From CAKSHC01 sp045595395 (GTDB taxonomy: Bacteria; Bacillota; Clostridia; Oscillospirales; UMGS1783): DNA of 64,000 nt. Numbering within the stretch: the stretch's first letter is position 1; each line of letters starts with the position of its first letter. Made by a program: the position numbers and the translations under genes. Of the stretch, positions 16,075-25,025 are shown piece after piece. The DNA lies in assembly GCA_045595395.1 (NCBI GenBank), contig JAZOAH010000008.1, positions 49,886 through 113,885 of the forward strand, written 5' to 3'. Below the pieces are notes generated by a model. That model made no database searches. It saw only the letters and a list, made by a program, of their open reading frames with translations, and was not told the origin of the DNA.

Positions 16075-17106
16075 TTAGAATTCGGTCGTATCCGAATAAT
16101 TTGAGGTAATATCCATCGTTGCATAGGCATTCAAATCCGGTTTCGCCGTCACTCCGCTGCGATATTCATAATAAGCCTGAGAAGCGATCATAGCCGCATT
16201 GTCGCCGCAGTATTTGAGCGGCGGCATAAACAGCTGCATGCCGTATTTTTTCGCCGCCTGCTCTACCTTGGCACGTAACATTCCATTAGCCGAAACACCA
16301 CCGGCCAACACCAATGTATCTTGTTTGTGGTCGAGTGCAGCTTGTAAAAAGTGGTCACACAGGGTCGAGGTAATGGTATCACAAAAACTCGCCGCCACAT
16401 CGGCCTTGTTGATCTCTTCCCCATTTTGCTTGTGCTTGTGAACATAATTGATCACGTTCGTTTTCAAACCCGAAAAACTGAAATCATACGGATTTTCCGA
16501 AAAGGAACTGTGCGGTAAAGATAAGGCCTTCGTATCTCCGCCGGCGGCTAATTTTTCAATTTCCTTGCCACCCGGATAGCCAATATCCAAGATACGGGCT
16601 ACTTTATCAAAGGCCTCCCCTGCCGCATCATCATGCGTCCGACCGAGAATTTCATAATCGGTATAGTCCTTAACATGGACAATATGGCTGTGTCCGCCTG
16701 ACACGATCAACGCCAAAAAAGGCGGCTTCAAATCTGAAAAGGTCAAATAGTTGGCCGCTACATGCCCCCTCAGATGATGCACGGGAATCAGCGGCACACC
16801 CAAGCCATAGGCATACGCCTTAGCAAAGCCGACACCCGTTAACAACGCACCGATCAAGCCCGGCGCATAGGTAACGGCGACAGCATCAATATCTTTCGCC
16901 TCCAAATGCGCCTCATCCAAAGCTGCAGCTGTGACTGCCGTGATCTTTTCGGTATGCTTTCGCGAGGCGATCTCCGGCACGACACCGCCGTAGATCTTAT
17001 GAATATCGATCTGTGTGTAAACAGCGTTGGAGAGAACATGCCGTCCATCCTCAACAATGGCCGCAGCTGTTTCATCGCAGGAACTTTCAATCGCTAATAT
17101 CTTCAT
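16075..17106 (-). CDS. tsaD: tRNA N6-adenosine threonylcarbamoyltransferase
   Basis: TsaD transfers the threonylcarbamoyl group made by Sua5 (encoded at 6155) to A37 of ANN-reading tRNAs. It has the ASKHA fold: AIESSCDETAAAIV at the N-terminus, the metal-binding HHLRGH at about 110, LIVSGGHSH, and CGDNAAMIA near the C-terminus. I chose ATG 17106 (MKILAIESS), the normal family start, 343 residues. The upstream GTG at 17118 would add four residues without a ribosome binding site. It overlaps the end of rimI by 20 nt. Confidence 0.94.
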   Translation of the reverse strand: MKILAIESSCDETAAAIVEDGRHVLSNAVYTQIDIHKIYGGVVPEIASRKHTEKITAVTAAALDEAHLEAKDIDAVAVTYAPGLIGALLTGVGFAKAYAYGLGVPLIPVHHLRGHVAANYLTFSDLKPPFLALIVSGGHSHIVHVKDYTDYEILGRTHDDAAGEAFDKVARILDIGYPGGKEIEKLAAGGDTKALSLPHSSFSENPYDFSFSGLKTNVINYVHKHKQNGEEINKADVAASFCDTITSTLCDHFLQAALDHKQDTLVLAGGVSANGMLRAKVEQAAKKYGMQLFMPPLKYCGDNAAMIASQAYYEYRSGVTAKPDLNAYATMDITSNYSDTTEF

Positions 17107-17548
17107 CTTGTTTAACACTCCATTGTGCCTTCATGATTATCGCATCCTCTTCCGGCTGTCGGTAAAAACCCTTCCGTGTCCCATATGTGGCAAAACCGAG
17201 GGATTCGTAAAGATGCCGAGCCGCAGCATTACTTTCTCTCACCTCAAGATAACACCAGCCGATCCCTAGCTTCGACGCCTCATTTTTAACCTCTGATAAC
17301 ATGCGGCGGCCAAAGCCATTGCGACACCAGGCAGGGTCAACGGCAATGCGCAAGATCTCCATTTCATCCAGCACACACTGCGCCAGAAAATACCCAAGCA
17401 CACGATCCTCATCCTTCAAAACAACGAAAAAATCCTTCTCGAGCGATTGCGTCAGCAAGTCCTGACTCATAGCATCGGAAAATATCTGTCGTTCCAGATC
17501 AGCAACCTGCGCCATATCCGCAACCGTTGCACGTAATACCTGCGGCAT
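17087..17548 (-). CDS. rimI: Ribosomal protein S18 alanine N-acetyltransferase
   Basis: RimI-type GNAT enzymes acetylate the N-terminus of ribosomal protein S18. The acetyl-CoA-binding motif A appears as RIAVDPAWCRNGFGRRML. Motif B appears as LEVRESNAAARHLYESLGFATYGTRKGFY. From ATG 17548 it has 153 residues with GGAG 8 nt upstream. The start overlaps the stop of the upstream phosphatase gene as TGATG. Its position directly before tsaD is the usual tsaB-rimI-tsaD arrangement with tsaB missing here. Confidence 0.88.
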   Translation of the reverse strand: MPQVLRATVADMAQVADLERQIFSDAMSQDLLTQSLEKDFFVVLKDEDRVLGYFLAQCVLDEMEILRIAVDPAWCRNGFGRRMLSEVKNEASKLGIGWCYLEVRESNAAARHLYESLGFATYGTRKGFYRQPEEDAIIMKAQWSVKQDEDISD

Positions 17549-17979
17549 CAGTGATTCTCCAGCGCCTTGAGAACATTCGGCAATTCTGCCTTTATCTGAT
17601 CTCGGCACAAACGGTACATATCCAGATCTCCGCCAAAGGGATCACTGATACCACGACCAAGCACATAAAGTTTGTCCATAGCTTGCGGATAGATGGCCGC
17701 TACCGTAGCGACATGCGCATCGGTCATACAAAAGATCACATGTGCGTTGCTGATATCGTTTCCTGTCAGCTGACGCGCCCGATGATAGGACATATCAATT
17801 CCCTCTTCACTCATCGCATCCATGGCATTTGCCGAGATGAGCATACCCTCATTTACGGCGATGCCCGCGCTGGTCGCCTGAATATCCAGGCCCTTTCGAT
17901 GAGAGAATTGATTCATTAACCCCTGTGCCATCGGGCTGCGGCAGGTATTGCCTGTACATACAAATAAAACTCGTTTCAT
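17548..17979 (-). CDS. ywlE: Low-molecular-weight protein phosphatase, YwlE-like (probable arginine phosphatase)
   Basis: The protein has 143 residues with the P-loop VCTGNTCRSPMAQ at the N-terminus (CX5R nucleophile loop) and a late DPFGGDLDMY with the general acid Asp. Family knowledge: a Thr within the loop (CTGNTCRS) marks YwlE-type phosphoarginine phosphatases, while tyrosine phosphatases carry Ile or Leu there. I therefore infer that it reverses McsB arginine phosphorylation. No mcsB is in the window. I chose ATG 17979 because AAGGATAAG precedes it; a longer reading frame enters polA. Confidence 0.8.
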   Translation of the reverse strand: MKRVLFVCTGNTCRSPMAQGLMNQFSHRKGLDIQATSAGIAVNEGMLISANAMDAMSEEGIDMSYHRARQLTGNDISNAHVIFCMTDAHVATVAAIYPQAMDKLYVLGRGISDPFGGDLDMYRLCRDQIKAELPNVLKALENH

Positions 17980-17983
17980 ATTC

Positions 17984-20506
17984 TTATCCTTTCGCTTGAT
18001 ACCAGTTTTGGCCGATACCCAGATCGACCTTGAGCGGAATCCCCATGTTGCCGGCATTTTCCATTTCTTCAATCAAAATAGCCTGAGCACGCTCCACTTC
18101 GTCATCCGGACTTTCCAGGATCAGTTCGTCGTGCACCTGCAGGATAATATGGGTTTTCATATTCTCCTGTTTCAATCGACGATGCACGGCAACCATGGCA
18201 ATTTTAAGCAGATCAGCAGCACTGCCTTGAATCGGTGTATTCATGGCAACCCGTTCGCCAAAGGCGCGCACATTGTGATTTTGCACCGAAAGCTCGGGAA
18301 TATAGCGACGACGTCCAAACAAGGTCGTCACATATCCGCTTGCTTTGGCATCCAGTACCGTCTTGTCCAAATATTCTTTGATGCCACGATAGGTGTTGAA
18401 ATAGTTTTCAATATATTGTTTTGCCTCTTTCCTGGGGACCTTGATGTCGGCAGCCAGAGAAAAGTCAGAAATGCCATAGACAATGCCGAAATTGACTGCC
18501 TTGGCCCGTGAACGAAGTTCCGACGAAACCAGTTCCATCGGCACTTTGAAGACCTCGGACGCTGTCTTTGTATGAATATCCTCGCCGGTGCGAAAAGCTG
18601 TGAGCATTTTCTCATCCTTTGAAATAAAGGCGAGCACTCGCAATTCGATCTGTGAATAGTCCGCATCGATCAAATGATATCCGGGCTTGGTCACAAACAG
18701 CTTGCGCAACTGCCGCCCAAGCGGCTGACGCACGGGAATATTTTGCAGATTCGGCTCGGACGACGAGATACGACCGGTCTGGGTAATGGTTTGATGAAAT
18801 ACCGAGTGGATTCGGCCGGTATCATCGATCAGATCGACAAAACCCTCGACATAAGTGGAATTGAGTTTGGTCAAGCGCCGATATTCCAATACCGCATCTA
18901 TGATCTCATGATATCCACGCAGACGCTCCAGAACCTCAGCACTGGTCGAAAATCCGGTTTTAGTTTTGGCATAGGCCGGCAGCTTCAGCTCAACAAAGAG
19001 CACCTCACCCAACTGCTTGGGCGAATTGATGTTAAATTCTCTGCCCGCCATAAAATAGATCGTCTTGGTCAACTCGTCAATACGGCTGCGTAACATGGCG
19101 CCAAACTCGGTCAACTGCTGCTTATCCATGCTAAAGCCCTCATGCTCCATTTGCGCAAGCACCTCGGTCAGCGGCAACTCGATCTGTTCAAACAGAGGCA
19201 ACATATCAGCATCCGCCAAAGCGTCCCGCATCTTCTGCGCAGCATCCAGAAAATAGGCGCAGGCCGTCATGTCATTGTCAGGGGTAATGGCCAACTGCTC
19301 ACGCAATATGGAGGCGATGCTGTAGTTAGCGATAGAGGGATTGAGCACATAGGCCGCCACCTTTAGGTCAAAACTGATCCCTTTTGCCACAATTCCGTAG
19401 CCCAGCAATTTTCGTAGAAACGGCTTGGCGGCAAATGTCGTTTTTCTTGGTAAATCTCGAGAAAACAGCTCATTTAAAAAGGCTTCATTCGGCCTTGTCC
19501 GATAAAGAATACCTCCGGCACAGAGCATCATGTCTTCTTCCATCGGCAAAAAAGCGATCTCTTCTTCCTTTAGCAGAATCGGCAACAAGTCCTGACAATC
19601 CATCTCGGTTATATCTGCACTAACACCGAGATCGGCCTGTTTTTCCTGCAAACCAAAACGGGTAATAAACTTGTCAAATTCCAACTGCGCCAGTAATTCA
19701 AACAACCGATCGGCATCATATTCTTGCCGCATGAGATCGTCTTGAGTCAGGTCGATCTCCATATCGGTCTTGATAGTTACAAGGACACGGGAAAGAAATG
19801 CGCTCTCTTTTCCGGCCTCCAGTTTTACACGCTGAGCCGGCTTGATGGCAGGGTCTTCCAGGTTTTCATACACCTGTTCCAGGGAGCCGAATTTTGCAAT
19901 CAGTGCCGATGCGCCTTTTTCTCCAATACCGGCCACACCGGGGACATTGTCAGACGAATCGCCCATGATCGCCTTGACATCAATCAGTTGCTGCGGCACA
20001 ACACCGTATTTTTCCATCACCTGCTCCGGTCCGTAACTGACACTTTCACTACCCGAGCGGGTGCTGACCGAAAGCAAAACCCTGGTCCTATCATTAACCA
20101 ACTGCAAACTGTCACGGTCTCCCGTTACAATTACACAGTCCATATCTGAGAACTTACGAGTCAGCGTTCCAATAATATCATCCGCCTCAAACCCCGGATA
20201 CTCCAACCGCCGAATACGCATAGCGTCCAGAAGTTGCTTAGCAATGGGGATCTGACTGGCCAGCTCGGAAGCCATGGCCTTACGCTGTGCCTTATACCCG
20301 TCATACATATGGTGACGGAAGGTCTTTTCCTTAACATCAAAAGCCGCAACGATATAATCCGGCTTCTCCTCCTGCAACAGTTTAAGCAGGATATTCAAAA
20401 AACCATACACGGCATTGGTCGGCACACCGACCTTGGTGGTTAGCGGTGGCATGCCGAAAAAAGCACGGTTTAATATGCTATTGGCGTCCAGGATCATTAG
20501 TTTCAT
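17984..20506 (-). CDS. polA: DNA polymerase I
   Basis: This 840-residue PolA has the three usual regions. The N-terminal 5' nuclease domain begins LMILDANSILNRAFFG and contains DRDSLQLV. The middle 3'-5' exonuclease domain looks degenerate: the first DxE motif expected around EIAFLP is absent, though a later FDLKVAAYVLNP remains. The C-terminal polymerase has DADYSQIELRVLAF (motif A), RSRAKAVNFGIVYG (motif B) and QVHDELILE (motif C). It likely lacks proofreading, like B. subtilis PolA. It heads the polA-ywlE-rimI-tsaD gene string. Confidence 0.95.
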   Translation of the reverse strand: MKLMILDANSILNRAFFGMPPLTTKVGVPTNAVYGFLNILLKLLQEEKPDYIVAAFDVKEKTFRHHMYDGYKAQRKAMASELASQIPIAKQLLDAMRIRRLEYPGFEADDIIGTLTRKFSDMDCVIVTGDRDSLQLVNDRTRVLLSVSTRSGSESVSYGPEQVMEKYGVVPQQLIDVKAIMGDSSDNVPGVAGIGEKGASALIAKFGSLEQVYENLEDPAIKPAQRVKLEAGKESAFLSRVLVTIKTDMEIDLTQDDLMRQEYDADRLFELLAQLEFDKFITRFGLQEKQADLGVSADITEMDCQDLLPILLKEEEIAFLPMEEDMMLCAGGILYRTRPNEAFLNELFSRDLPRKTTFAAKPFLRKLLGYGIVAKGISFDLKVAAYVLNPSIANYSIASILREQLAITPDNDMTACAYFLDAAQKMRDALADADMLPLFEQIELPLTEVLAQMEHEGFSMDKQQLTEFGAMLRSRIDELTKTIYFMAGREFNINSPKQLGEVLFVELKLPAYAKTKTGFSTSAEVLERLRGYHEIIDAVLEYRRLTKLNSTYVEGFVDLIDDTGRIHSVFHQTITQTGRISSSEPNLQNIPVRQPLGRQLRKLFVTKPGYHLIDADYSQIELRVLAFISKDEKMLTAFRTGEDIHTKTASEVFKVPMELVSSELRSRAKAVNFGIVYGISDFSLAADIKVPRKEAKQYIENYFNTYRGIKEYLDKTVLDAKASGYVTTLFGRRRYIPELSVQNHNVRAFGERVAMNTPIQGSAADLLKIAMVAVHRRLKQENMKTHIILQVHDELILESPDDEVERAQAILIEEMENAGNMGIPLKVDLGIGQNWYQAKG

Positions 20507-20551
20507 CGTACTACCTACACTTACCTATATCTTTTTTGCATGTATTATGTT

Positions 20552-20580
20552 ATTATATCATTAGTAACGCCATCTTTCAA
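20552..20580 (-). promoter_or_regulatory. Sigma-A promoter of polA
   Basis: On the minus strand TTGAAA (20580-20575), a 17-nt spacer and a perfect TATAAT (20557-20552). The 220-nt gap to the divergent rlmB also contains a TATAAT at about 20688-20693 on the plus strand, with a weak -35. Confidence 0.75.
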
Positions 20581-20726
20581 TCCAAATCAAAGGAAATTCT
20601 TGTCACCTTTTTGACAATGATGAAATTTTCTGTAACTATTTTGAAACTTTTTTGAAATATTCCTTTCTTTTTCAAAAAATATAGTGTATAATATTTTAGT
20701 TATTAGATATCAGAGGTGTTACATAT

Positions 20727-21485
20727 ATGGAAAACCTAAACGGAAAGCGACTGGCGATCGGCATCAATCCCGTTGCTGAGTTATTGCGCAGCGGCAATCC
20801 GGTGGATCGAATCTATGTCAGCAAAGGCAAATCCACCCCCCAGATCGCCCGCTTGATCGAAAAAGCAAAACGAGCCGATGTTCCCGTTATTTTTTCCGAT
20901 ACCATGCGATTGGACAAACTATGTGACGGCGCCAACCATCAAGGCATCATCGCCATATGTGCCGAAAAAGAATATTGCACGATTGATGATATTCTTGACC
21001 TGGCCGCCTCTCGCAACGAGAAACCCTTTGTCATCATTCTTGATGAACTCAAAGACCCCCACAACTTTGGCGCCATTATTCGCAGTGCCGACGGTGCAGG
21101 CGCACATGGCATTATCGTTGCCAAGCGAGGTAACGCCCCCTTGTCGGAAACGGTTTCCAAAACCTCGGCCGGTGCGCTGGAATATGCAAAAATTGCCCGA
21201 GTTCCGAATTTGGCTGCCGCTTTGGAAGAGCTAAAAAAGAAAGGGCTCTGGATCTTCGGCACATCCGATAAGGCTCAAACCACCTATACCGATGCCGATT
21301 TTGATATCCCCTGCGCACTCATCATCGGTGACGAAGGCTTCGGCATTGGCCGATTACTTAGTGAAAAATGCGATTTTCTTATTAATATCCCTATGCGTGG
21401 CAATGTCAGTTCCCTCAACGCTTCGGTAGCTGCCGGCGTTGTGATGTATGAAGTGCTGCGCCAGCGTGACGTAAAAAACAGATGA
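20727..21485 (+). CDS. rlmB: TrmH/RlmB family rRNA 2'-O-ribose methyltransferase
   Basis: This SPOUT methyltransferase of 252 residues has an N-terminal substrate-binding domain with AIGINPVAELLRSG. The knotted catalytic domain follows: LDELKDPHNFGAIIRSAD, then GDEGFGIGRLLSEKCD, and IPMRGNVSSLNASVAAGVVMYE, which bind SAM. By homology it methylates the 2' hydroxyl of a 23S rRNA guanosine. The paralogous tRNA enzyme TrmH is less likely given the N-terminal domain. A TATAAT lies 34-39 nt upstream and AGAGGTG is the ribosome binding site. The next gene begins 15 nt after its stop. Confidence 0.9.
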   Translation: MENLNGKRLAIGINPVAELLRSGNPVDRIYVSKGKSTPQIARLIEKAKRADVPVIFSDTMRLDKLCDGANHQGIIAICAEKEYCTIDDILDLAASRNEKPFVIILDELKDPHNFGAIIRSADGAGAHGIIVAKRGNAPLSETVSKTSAGALEYAKIARVPNLAAALEELKKKGLWIFGTSDKAQTTYTDADFDIPCALIIGDEGFGIGRLLSEKCDFLINIPMRGNVSSLNASVAAGVVMYEVLRQRDVKNR

Positions 21486-21500
21486 CGGAGGAGATTAGCC

Positions 21501-24053
21501 ATGTCTGACAAAGATTTATTTGATTCCATTCTCGGCGATATCTGGTCCACACCAAGCAAGGCCTCATCTAATGCGGCCGACAATAAGTACAAAACCTCGG
21601 ATTTTCAGTTGGACGATATTCTTAAAGAATTCGGCGTTGTAGAGGATAAGCCCAAAGCCGACTCACCAAAGCACAACAACTATGCCGATGATTTTCTTTC
21701 CGGCAGCAGCACCGGCGATATTTGGGCCAATATGCTCAAGGATCTTTCGACTGAAAAGCCTCAATCCAAAATGGAGCCGATTCCTACCATCCATGAAGAT
21801 GTTCTCCAGCCTGACCCGGTTATCGTTGCCGACGTGCAAAAGCAACATACCATTGCCCGCGCCGTTGAGCCGATCCTTGATCCTGTTACCGCACAAGAAA
21901 AAGAGCAGGCTCGTAACTATGTAGCCGAGCTGTTTAGCAACAATTCCCCCAATGCTCTGTCCGGCTCGAATGACACTGTATCCGAAGATCAGCCCACTAT
22001 AGTAGCCGATGAGCCCATCGTCGCACCCATTCGGCCGATTAAAAAGATCTTGACTGAGCGAGAAGAGGAAAACTATAAAATGCGCAGCGGCTATATTGAT
22101 CTCAACGCTATCCGCGAAGCCACTGCCGCCCGCAATCCCGTTCGACCGGAAGAAGCCACCCAAAAATATACTTCAATGAACACCGACCAACGTGCCCTTT
22201 TCGGAAAGATCGGTGATTTCTTCTCGGATGCCACCTTCCAATATGATACCTCTTCGGTCAACAATATATCCGCTGAACTGATCAACGGCCGTCCTCGCAA
22301 GCAGAAAAACAATGTGCCGGAAAATGAAGACGAGATCAAGATCAACGACCAGTTTGAAGATATCTACGATAAAAAAGATATTCCCGCCGTTGAACAGGAA
22401 TTGATGTTCCAGGTCAACATCGCCGGCATCAAATCGATCATTACTGCTATCCTCTCTCTTCCTCTGGCTCTGTTGAATTTCTTCCCCGGCCTGATCGATA
22501 ATATTTTACCCGCTCTCGGCACCTCTCAACCCGTCAATCATGCAATCGCCAATCTGTTTCTTCTCGGCATAATCGCTATTCTTAACTTTAATATTATCGG
22601 CAAGGGCATCGCCAGCCTTTTCCGCCTGCGCCCGACAGGCTCCACCCTCGCTTCCCTGTCTGTCATTGCCGGCTTGACACACTGTATTTATACTCTGATC
22701 TCCAAAGATTCTACCGGCATGTACAGTGCCGTAGCTGCCTTATCCGTTCTCTTTGTACTGCTTGGCAAATATCTGTACTATAAAAATGTTCTCAAAAATT
22801 TCGAGATCCTTGCCTTTGATACACAAAAGACTGCCTGCGTCAATGTTGCCGGCGGCTACTCACTCAAAGAACTTTACAGCGATAAGGAACGAATCAGCGC
22901 CTGCCGCTCGGTCGATCTTATCACCCGTTTTCTGAGCAATTCCTTTGATTATAACTTTGCCGATAAGACCTCACGTGTGAGCATCCTTTCCTGTGTCGGC
23001 ATCCTGATCGTTTCGATTCTCATAGCCATCCTACTGCATGACACCACCTCCGTTTTCACCTTTATCTCGGCGGGATGCTGCATCGTGACTCCCTTCTGTT
23101 ATGATCTGGCTTATTCCCTTCCTTTTTATTCGATATCCTCTAAAATCCGCAAAAACGGCAGTGCTGTTGTCAGCTATACCAGAGCCGATGAATTCTCCAA
23201 GACCTCGACTATGGTACTTTGTGACAGCGATCTGTTTAAGCCCGAAAACATTATCGTTCACTCCATGAAGATCAACGGTAACGATCGCATCAACGATGTC
23301 ATTATTAACTGCGCCTCTCTCCTTCACGAAAGCGGCAGTCCCGTTGCCGGTGCCTTCATGAACATCCTGGATAACAAAGCAGAAATGCTGTTACCCGTCT
23401 ATAATTTCGATTGGATCCCCGAAAAAGGCGTTTCCGGTTATATCAATAATGTAAAATACTTTATCGGAAGCAGCCAATACCTTGCTGATTGCGGCATTAA
23501 ACTGCCCTCTGTCGACCTGGAAGAAAAATATAAGCGTGCCGGCCGCCAGGTCATCATGTTTGCCGATAGCACAAAATTGCTGGCTGTCTTCTCCATCTCC
23601 TATTGCCGCGATGAGCAGATCTTCCGCAACCTGCACCGTATCAATCTCGGCAGTCTGAATCTTTTGGTCCTCACCCGTGACTGCAACATCACTGCCGAAC
23701 TGATGTCACAGCTATATGAGATGCCCGTCCACAATTTTACGATTGCATCCAAGAATGAGTTTGATCGTCTGTATCATAAAGATGATTCCAAACCCAAGCA
23801 TCCCGCCGGCATCTATTCCATTACCGGCGCCACCGGCATCACCTATGCGCTGGCCAACTGCCGCCGCCTGATGGGCACGGTACGAGCTTCAGTTGTCATG
23901 AGAACACTGGCTCTTGCCTGCGGCGCTCTCCTTCTTCTGCTTGTCGGCATTACCTCGGGCGATATCTACTCCACCATCAATCCTGCAAACATGGCTCTAT
24001 TCCATCTGCTCTGGATGATTCCTTCGCTCTTTATTTCCCTGTTTGCCGGTTAA
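21501..24053 (+). CDS. Large membrane protein: P-type ATPase-like protein without catalytic motifs
   Basis: The protein has 850 residues. Residues 1-285 are acidic, low in hydrophobics and likely disordered cytoplasmic. Transmembrane segments appear at about 305-335, 348-368, 378-400, 405-425, 493-515, 517-545 and two near 795-850. The order matches P1B-type ATPases: an AGCCIVTPFC-containing helix, then KIRKNGSAVVSYTRADEFSKTSTMVLCDSDLF, where DKTGT should stand. Later IPEKGVSGYI and YFIGSSQYLAD resemble the nucleotide-binding region, and LTRDCNIT replaces TGDN. The GDGxND hinge is not recognisable. Only one Asp (about 575) remains in the phosphorylation loop. I infer a non-pumping pseudoenzyme; the family name is unknown to me. 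Confidence 0.7.
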   Translation: MSDKDLFDSILGDIWSTPSKASSNAADNKYKTSDFQLDDILKEFGVVEDKPKADSPKHNNYADDFLSGSSTGDIWANMLKDLSTEKPQSKMEPIPTIHEDVLQPDPVIVADVQKQHTIARAVEPILDPVTAQEKEQARNYVAELFSNNSPNALSGSNDTVSEDQPTIVADEPIVAPIRPIKKILTEREEENYKMRSGYIDLNAIREATAARNPVRPEEATQKYTSMNTDQRALFGKIGDFFSDATFQYDTSSVNNISAELINGRPRKQKNNVPENEDEIKINDQFEDIYDKKDIPAVEQELMFQVNIAGIKSIITAILSLPLALLNFFPGLIDNILPALGTSQPVNHAIANLFLLGIIAILNFNIIGKGIASLFRLRPTGSTLASLSVIAGLTHCIYTLISKDSTGMYSAVAALSVLFVLLGKYLYYKNVLKNFEILAFDTQKTACVNVAGGYSLKELYSDKERISACRSVDLITRFLSNSFDYNFADKTSRVSILSCVGILIVSILIAILLHDTTSVFTFISAGCCIVTPFCYDLAYSLPFYSISSKIRKNGSAVVSYTRADEFSKTSTMVLCDSDLFKPENIIVHSMKINGNDRINDVIINCASLLHESGSPVAGAFMNILDNKAEMLLPVYNFDWIPEKGVSGYINNVKYFIGSSQYLADCGIKLPSVDLEEKYKRAGRQVIMFADSTKLLAVFSISYCRDEQIFRNLHRINLGSLNLLVLTRDCNITAELMSQLYEMPVHNFTIASKNEFDRLYHKDDSKPKHPAGIYSITGATGITYALANCRRLMGTVRASVVMRTLALACGALLLLLVGITSGDIYSTINPANMALFHLLWMIPSLFISLFAG

Positions 24054-24068
24054 TTATTCATATTTTTT

Positions 24069-24101
24069 GTGGCTGATCCATGAGATCAGCCACTCTTTTT
24101 T
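24069..24101 (+). terminator. Rho-independent terminator after the P-type-ATPase-like gene
   Basis: GTGGCTGATC (24069-24078) and GATCAGCCAC (24084-24093) form a 10-bp stem with a 5-nt loop, followed by TCTTTTTTT. Confidence 0.92.
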
Positions 24102-24126
24102 TATTCTCACACAACCGCCCATCCTT

Positions 24127-24138
24127 CATAAAATGATA
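24127..24138 (+). promoter_or_regulatory. Candidate sporulation sigma (SigE/SigK-type) -10 before dpaA
   Basis: CATAAAATGATA starting at 24127 resembles the CATAnnnT(A) -10 of mother-cell sigma factors, 30-41 nt before dpaA. CACA about 16-18 nt upstream could be the short AC-type -35. By knowledge of the family, dpaA-dpaB is under SigK control in B. subtilis. No sigma-A consensus is seen here. The match is short. Confidence 0.35.
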
Positions 24139-24167
24139 GTAGTATTGTATGAATGGGAGGAAATGCA

Positions 24168-25025
24168 ATGTCCGGATATACATTTACTGTTCTCGGCGGT
24201 GATCTTCGCATGGCCTGGCTGGCTCAGTTGCTTGCCCATGATGGCTATATTGTAAAACTGTTCGGCCACGAAGAAAACGATTTTTCCTTTTCTGAAGAGA
24301 TCATTCACTGCGCCGACATAGAAACGGCTCTTGCCCATTGCGATGTTTGTCTACTCGGCCTTCCCTGTACACGTGACCAAAAAACGGTGGTTGCTCCCTT
24401 TTCTCAAAAAACAATCACGTTTTGTGATATCATGTCAAACACAACATCAGATCAAATGTTATTTGGCGGCATGCTGCCGGATCTTCATGCCGATATTATA
24501 ACCATTGATTATTCTATCGATGAGTCCTTTCTTTTGTCAAATACGGTACCAACCGCCGAAGGTGCGCTGCAACTGCTGATGGAACATTCATCGGATACTG
24601 TCTTCGGCAGCAATATAGCCATTGTGGGCTATGGTCGTGTTGCTAAGCAGGCGGCTTGGATTCTTCGTGCTATCGGTGCCCATGTCACGGTGTTTGCCCG
24701 TAGTCACACAGCCCGTACTCAAGCCGAAATCTTAGGTTATGATACACAGAATCTTTCGCATATCCTTCATTATCACTCGCAGTACGATGCCGTTATCAAT
24801 ACCGTACCGAACATTCTGTTTACATCGGATAGCCTAAAGACAGCCAATGCTCACACCTGCTTTATGGAACTGGCCTCAGCGCCCGGTGGGTTTGATATGG
24901 ATGCCATTTCTCAATACCGTCTCAACTATATTCCTGCCGGCGGCTTACCTGGCAAGGTTGCACCTCGAGCCGCCGCAAAATACATGAAAAACACCATCCT
25001 AAAACGATTGGAGGAGCTAACATGA
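24168..25025 (+). CDS. dpaA: Dipicolinate synthase subunit A
   Basis: DpaA (SpoVFA) acts with DpaB to convert dihydrodipicolinate to dipicolinic acid, the calcium chelator of the spore core. The 285-residue protein has an N-terminal Rossmann-like start (FTVLGGDLRMAWLAQLLA). A second NAD(P)-binding domain contains NIAIVGYGRVAKQAAWIL at about residue 147. The C-terminal region includes PAGGLPGKVAPRAAA. I chose ATG 24168 because GGGAGGAAA is 7 nt upstream. The next gene overlaps by ATGA, showing coupling to dpaB. Confidence 0.93.
   Translation: MSGYTFTVLGGDLRMAWLAQLLAHDGYIVKLFGHEENDFSFSEEIIHCADIETALAHCDVCLLGLPCTRDQKTVVAPFSQKTITFCDIMSNTTSDQMLFGGMLPDLHADIITIDYSIDESFLLSNTVPTAEGALQLLMEHSSDTVFGSNIAIVGYGRVAKQAAWILRAIGAHVTVFARSHTARTQAEILGYDTQNLSHILHYHSQYDAVINTVPNILFTSDSLKTANAHTCFMELASAPGGFDMDAISQYRLNYIPAGGLPGKVAPRAAAKYMKNTILKRLEELT

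Noticed and set aside
17984..20506. Proofreading-competent DNA polymerase I
   Set aside because: The first exonuclease acidic motif is missing, so the 3'-5' exonuclease domain is probably inactive, which is common in Firmicutes.
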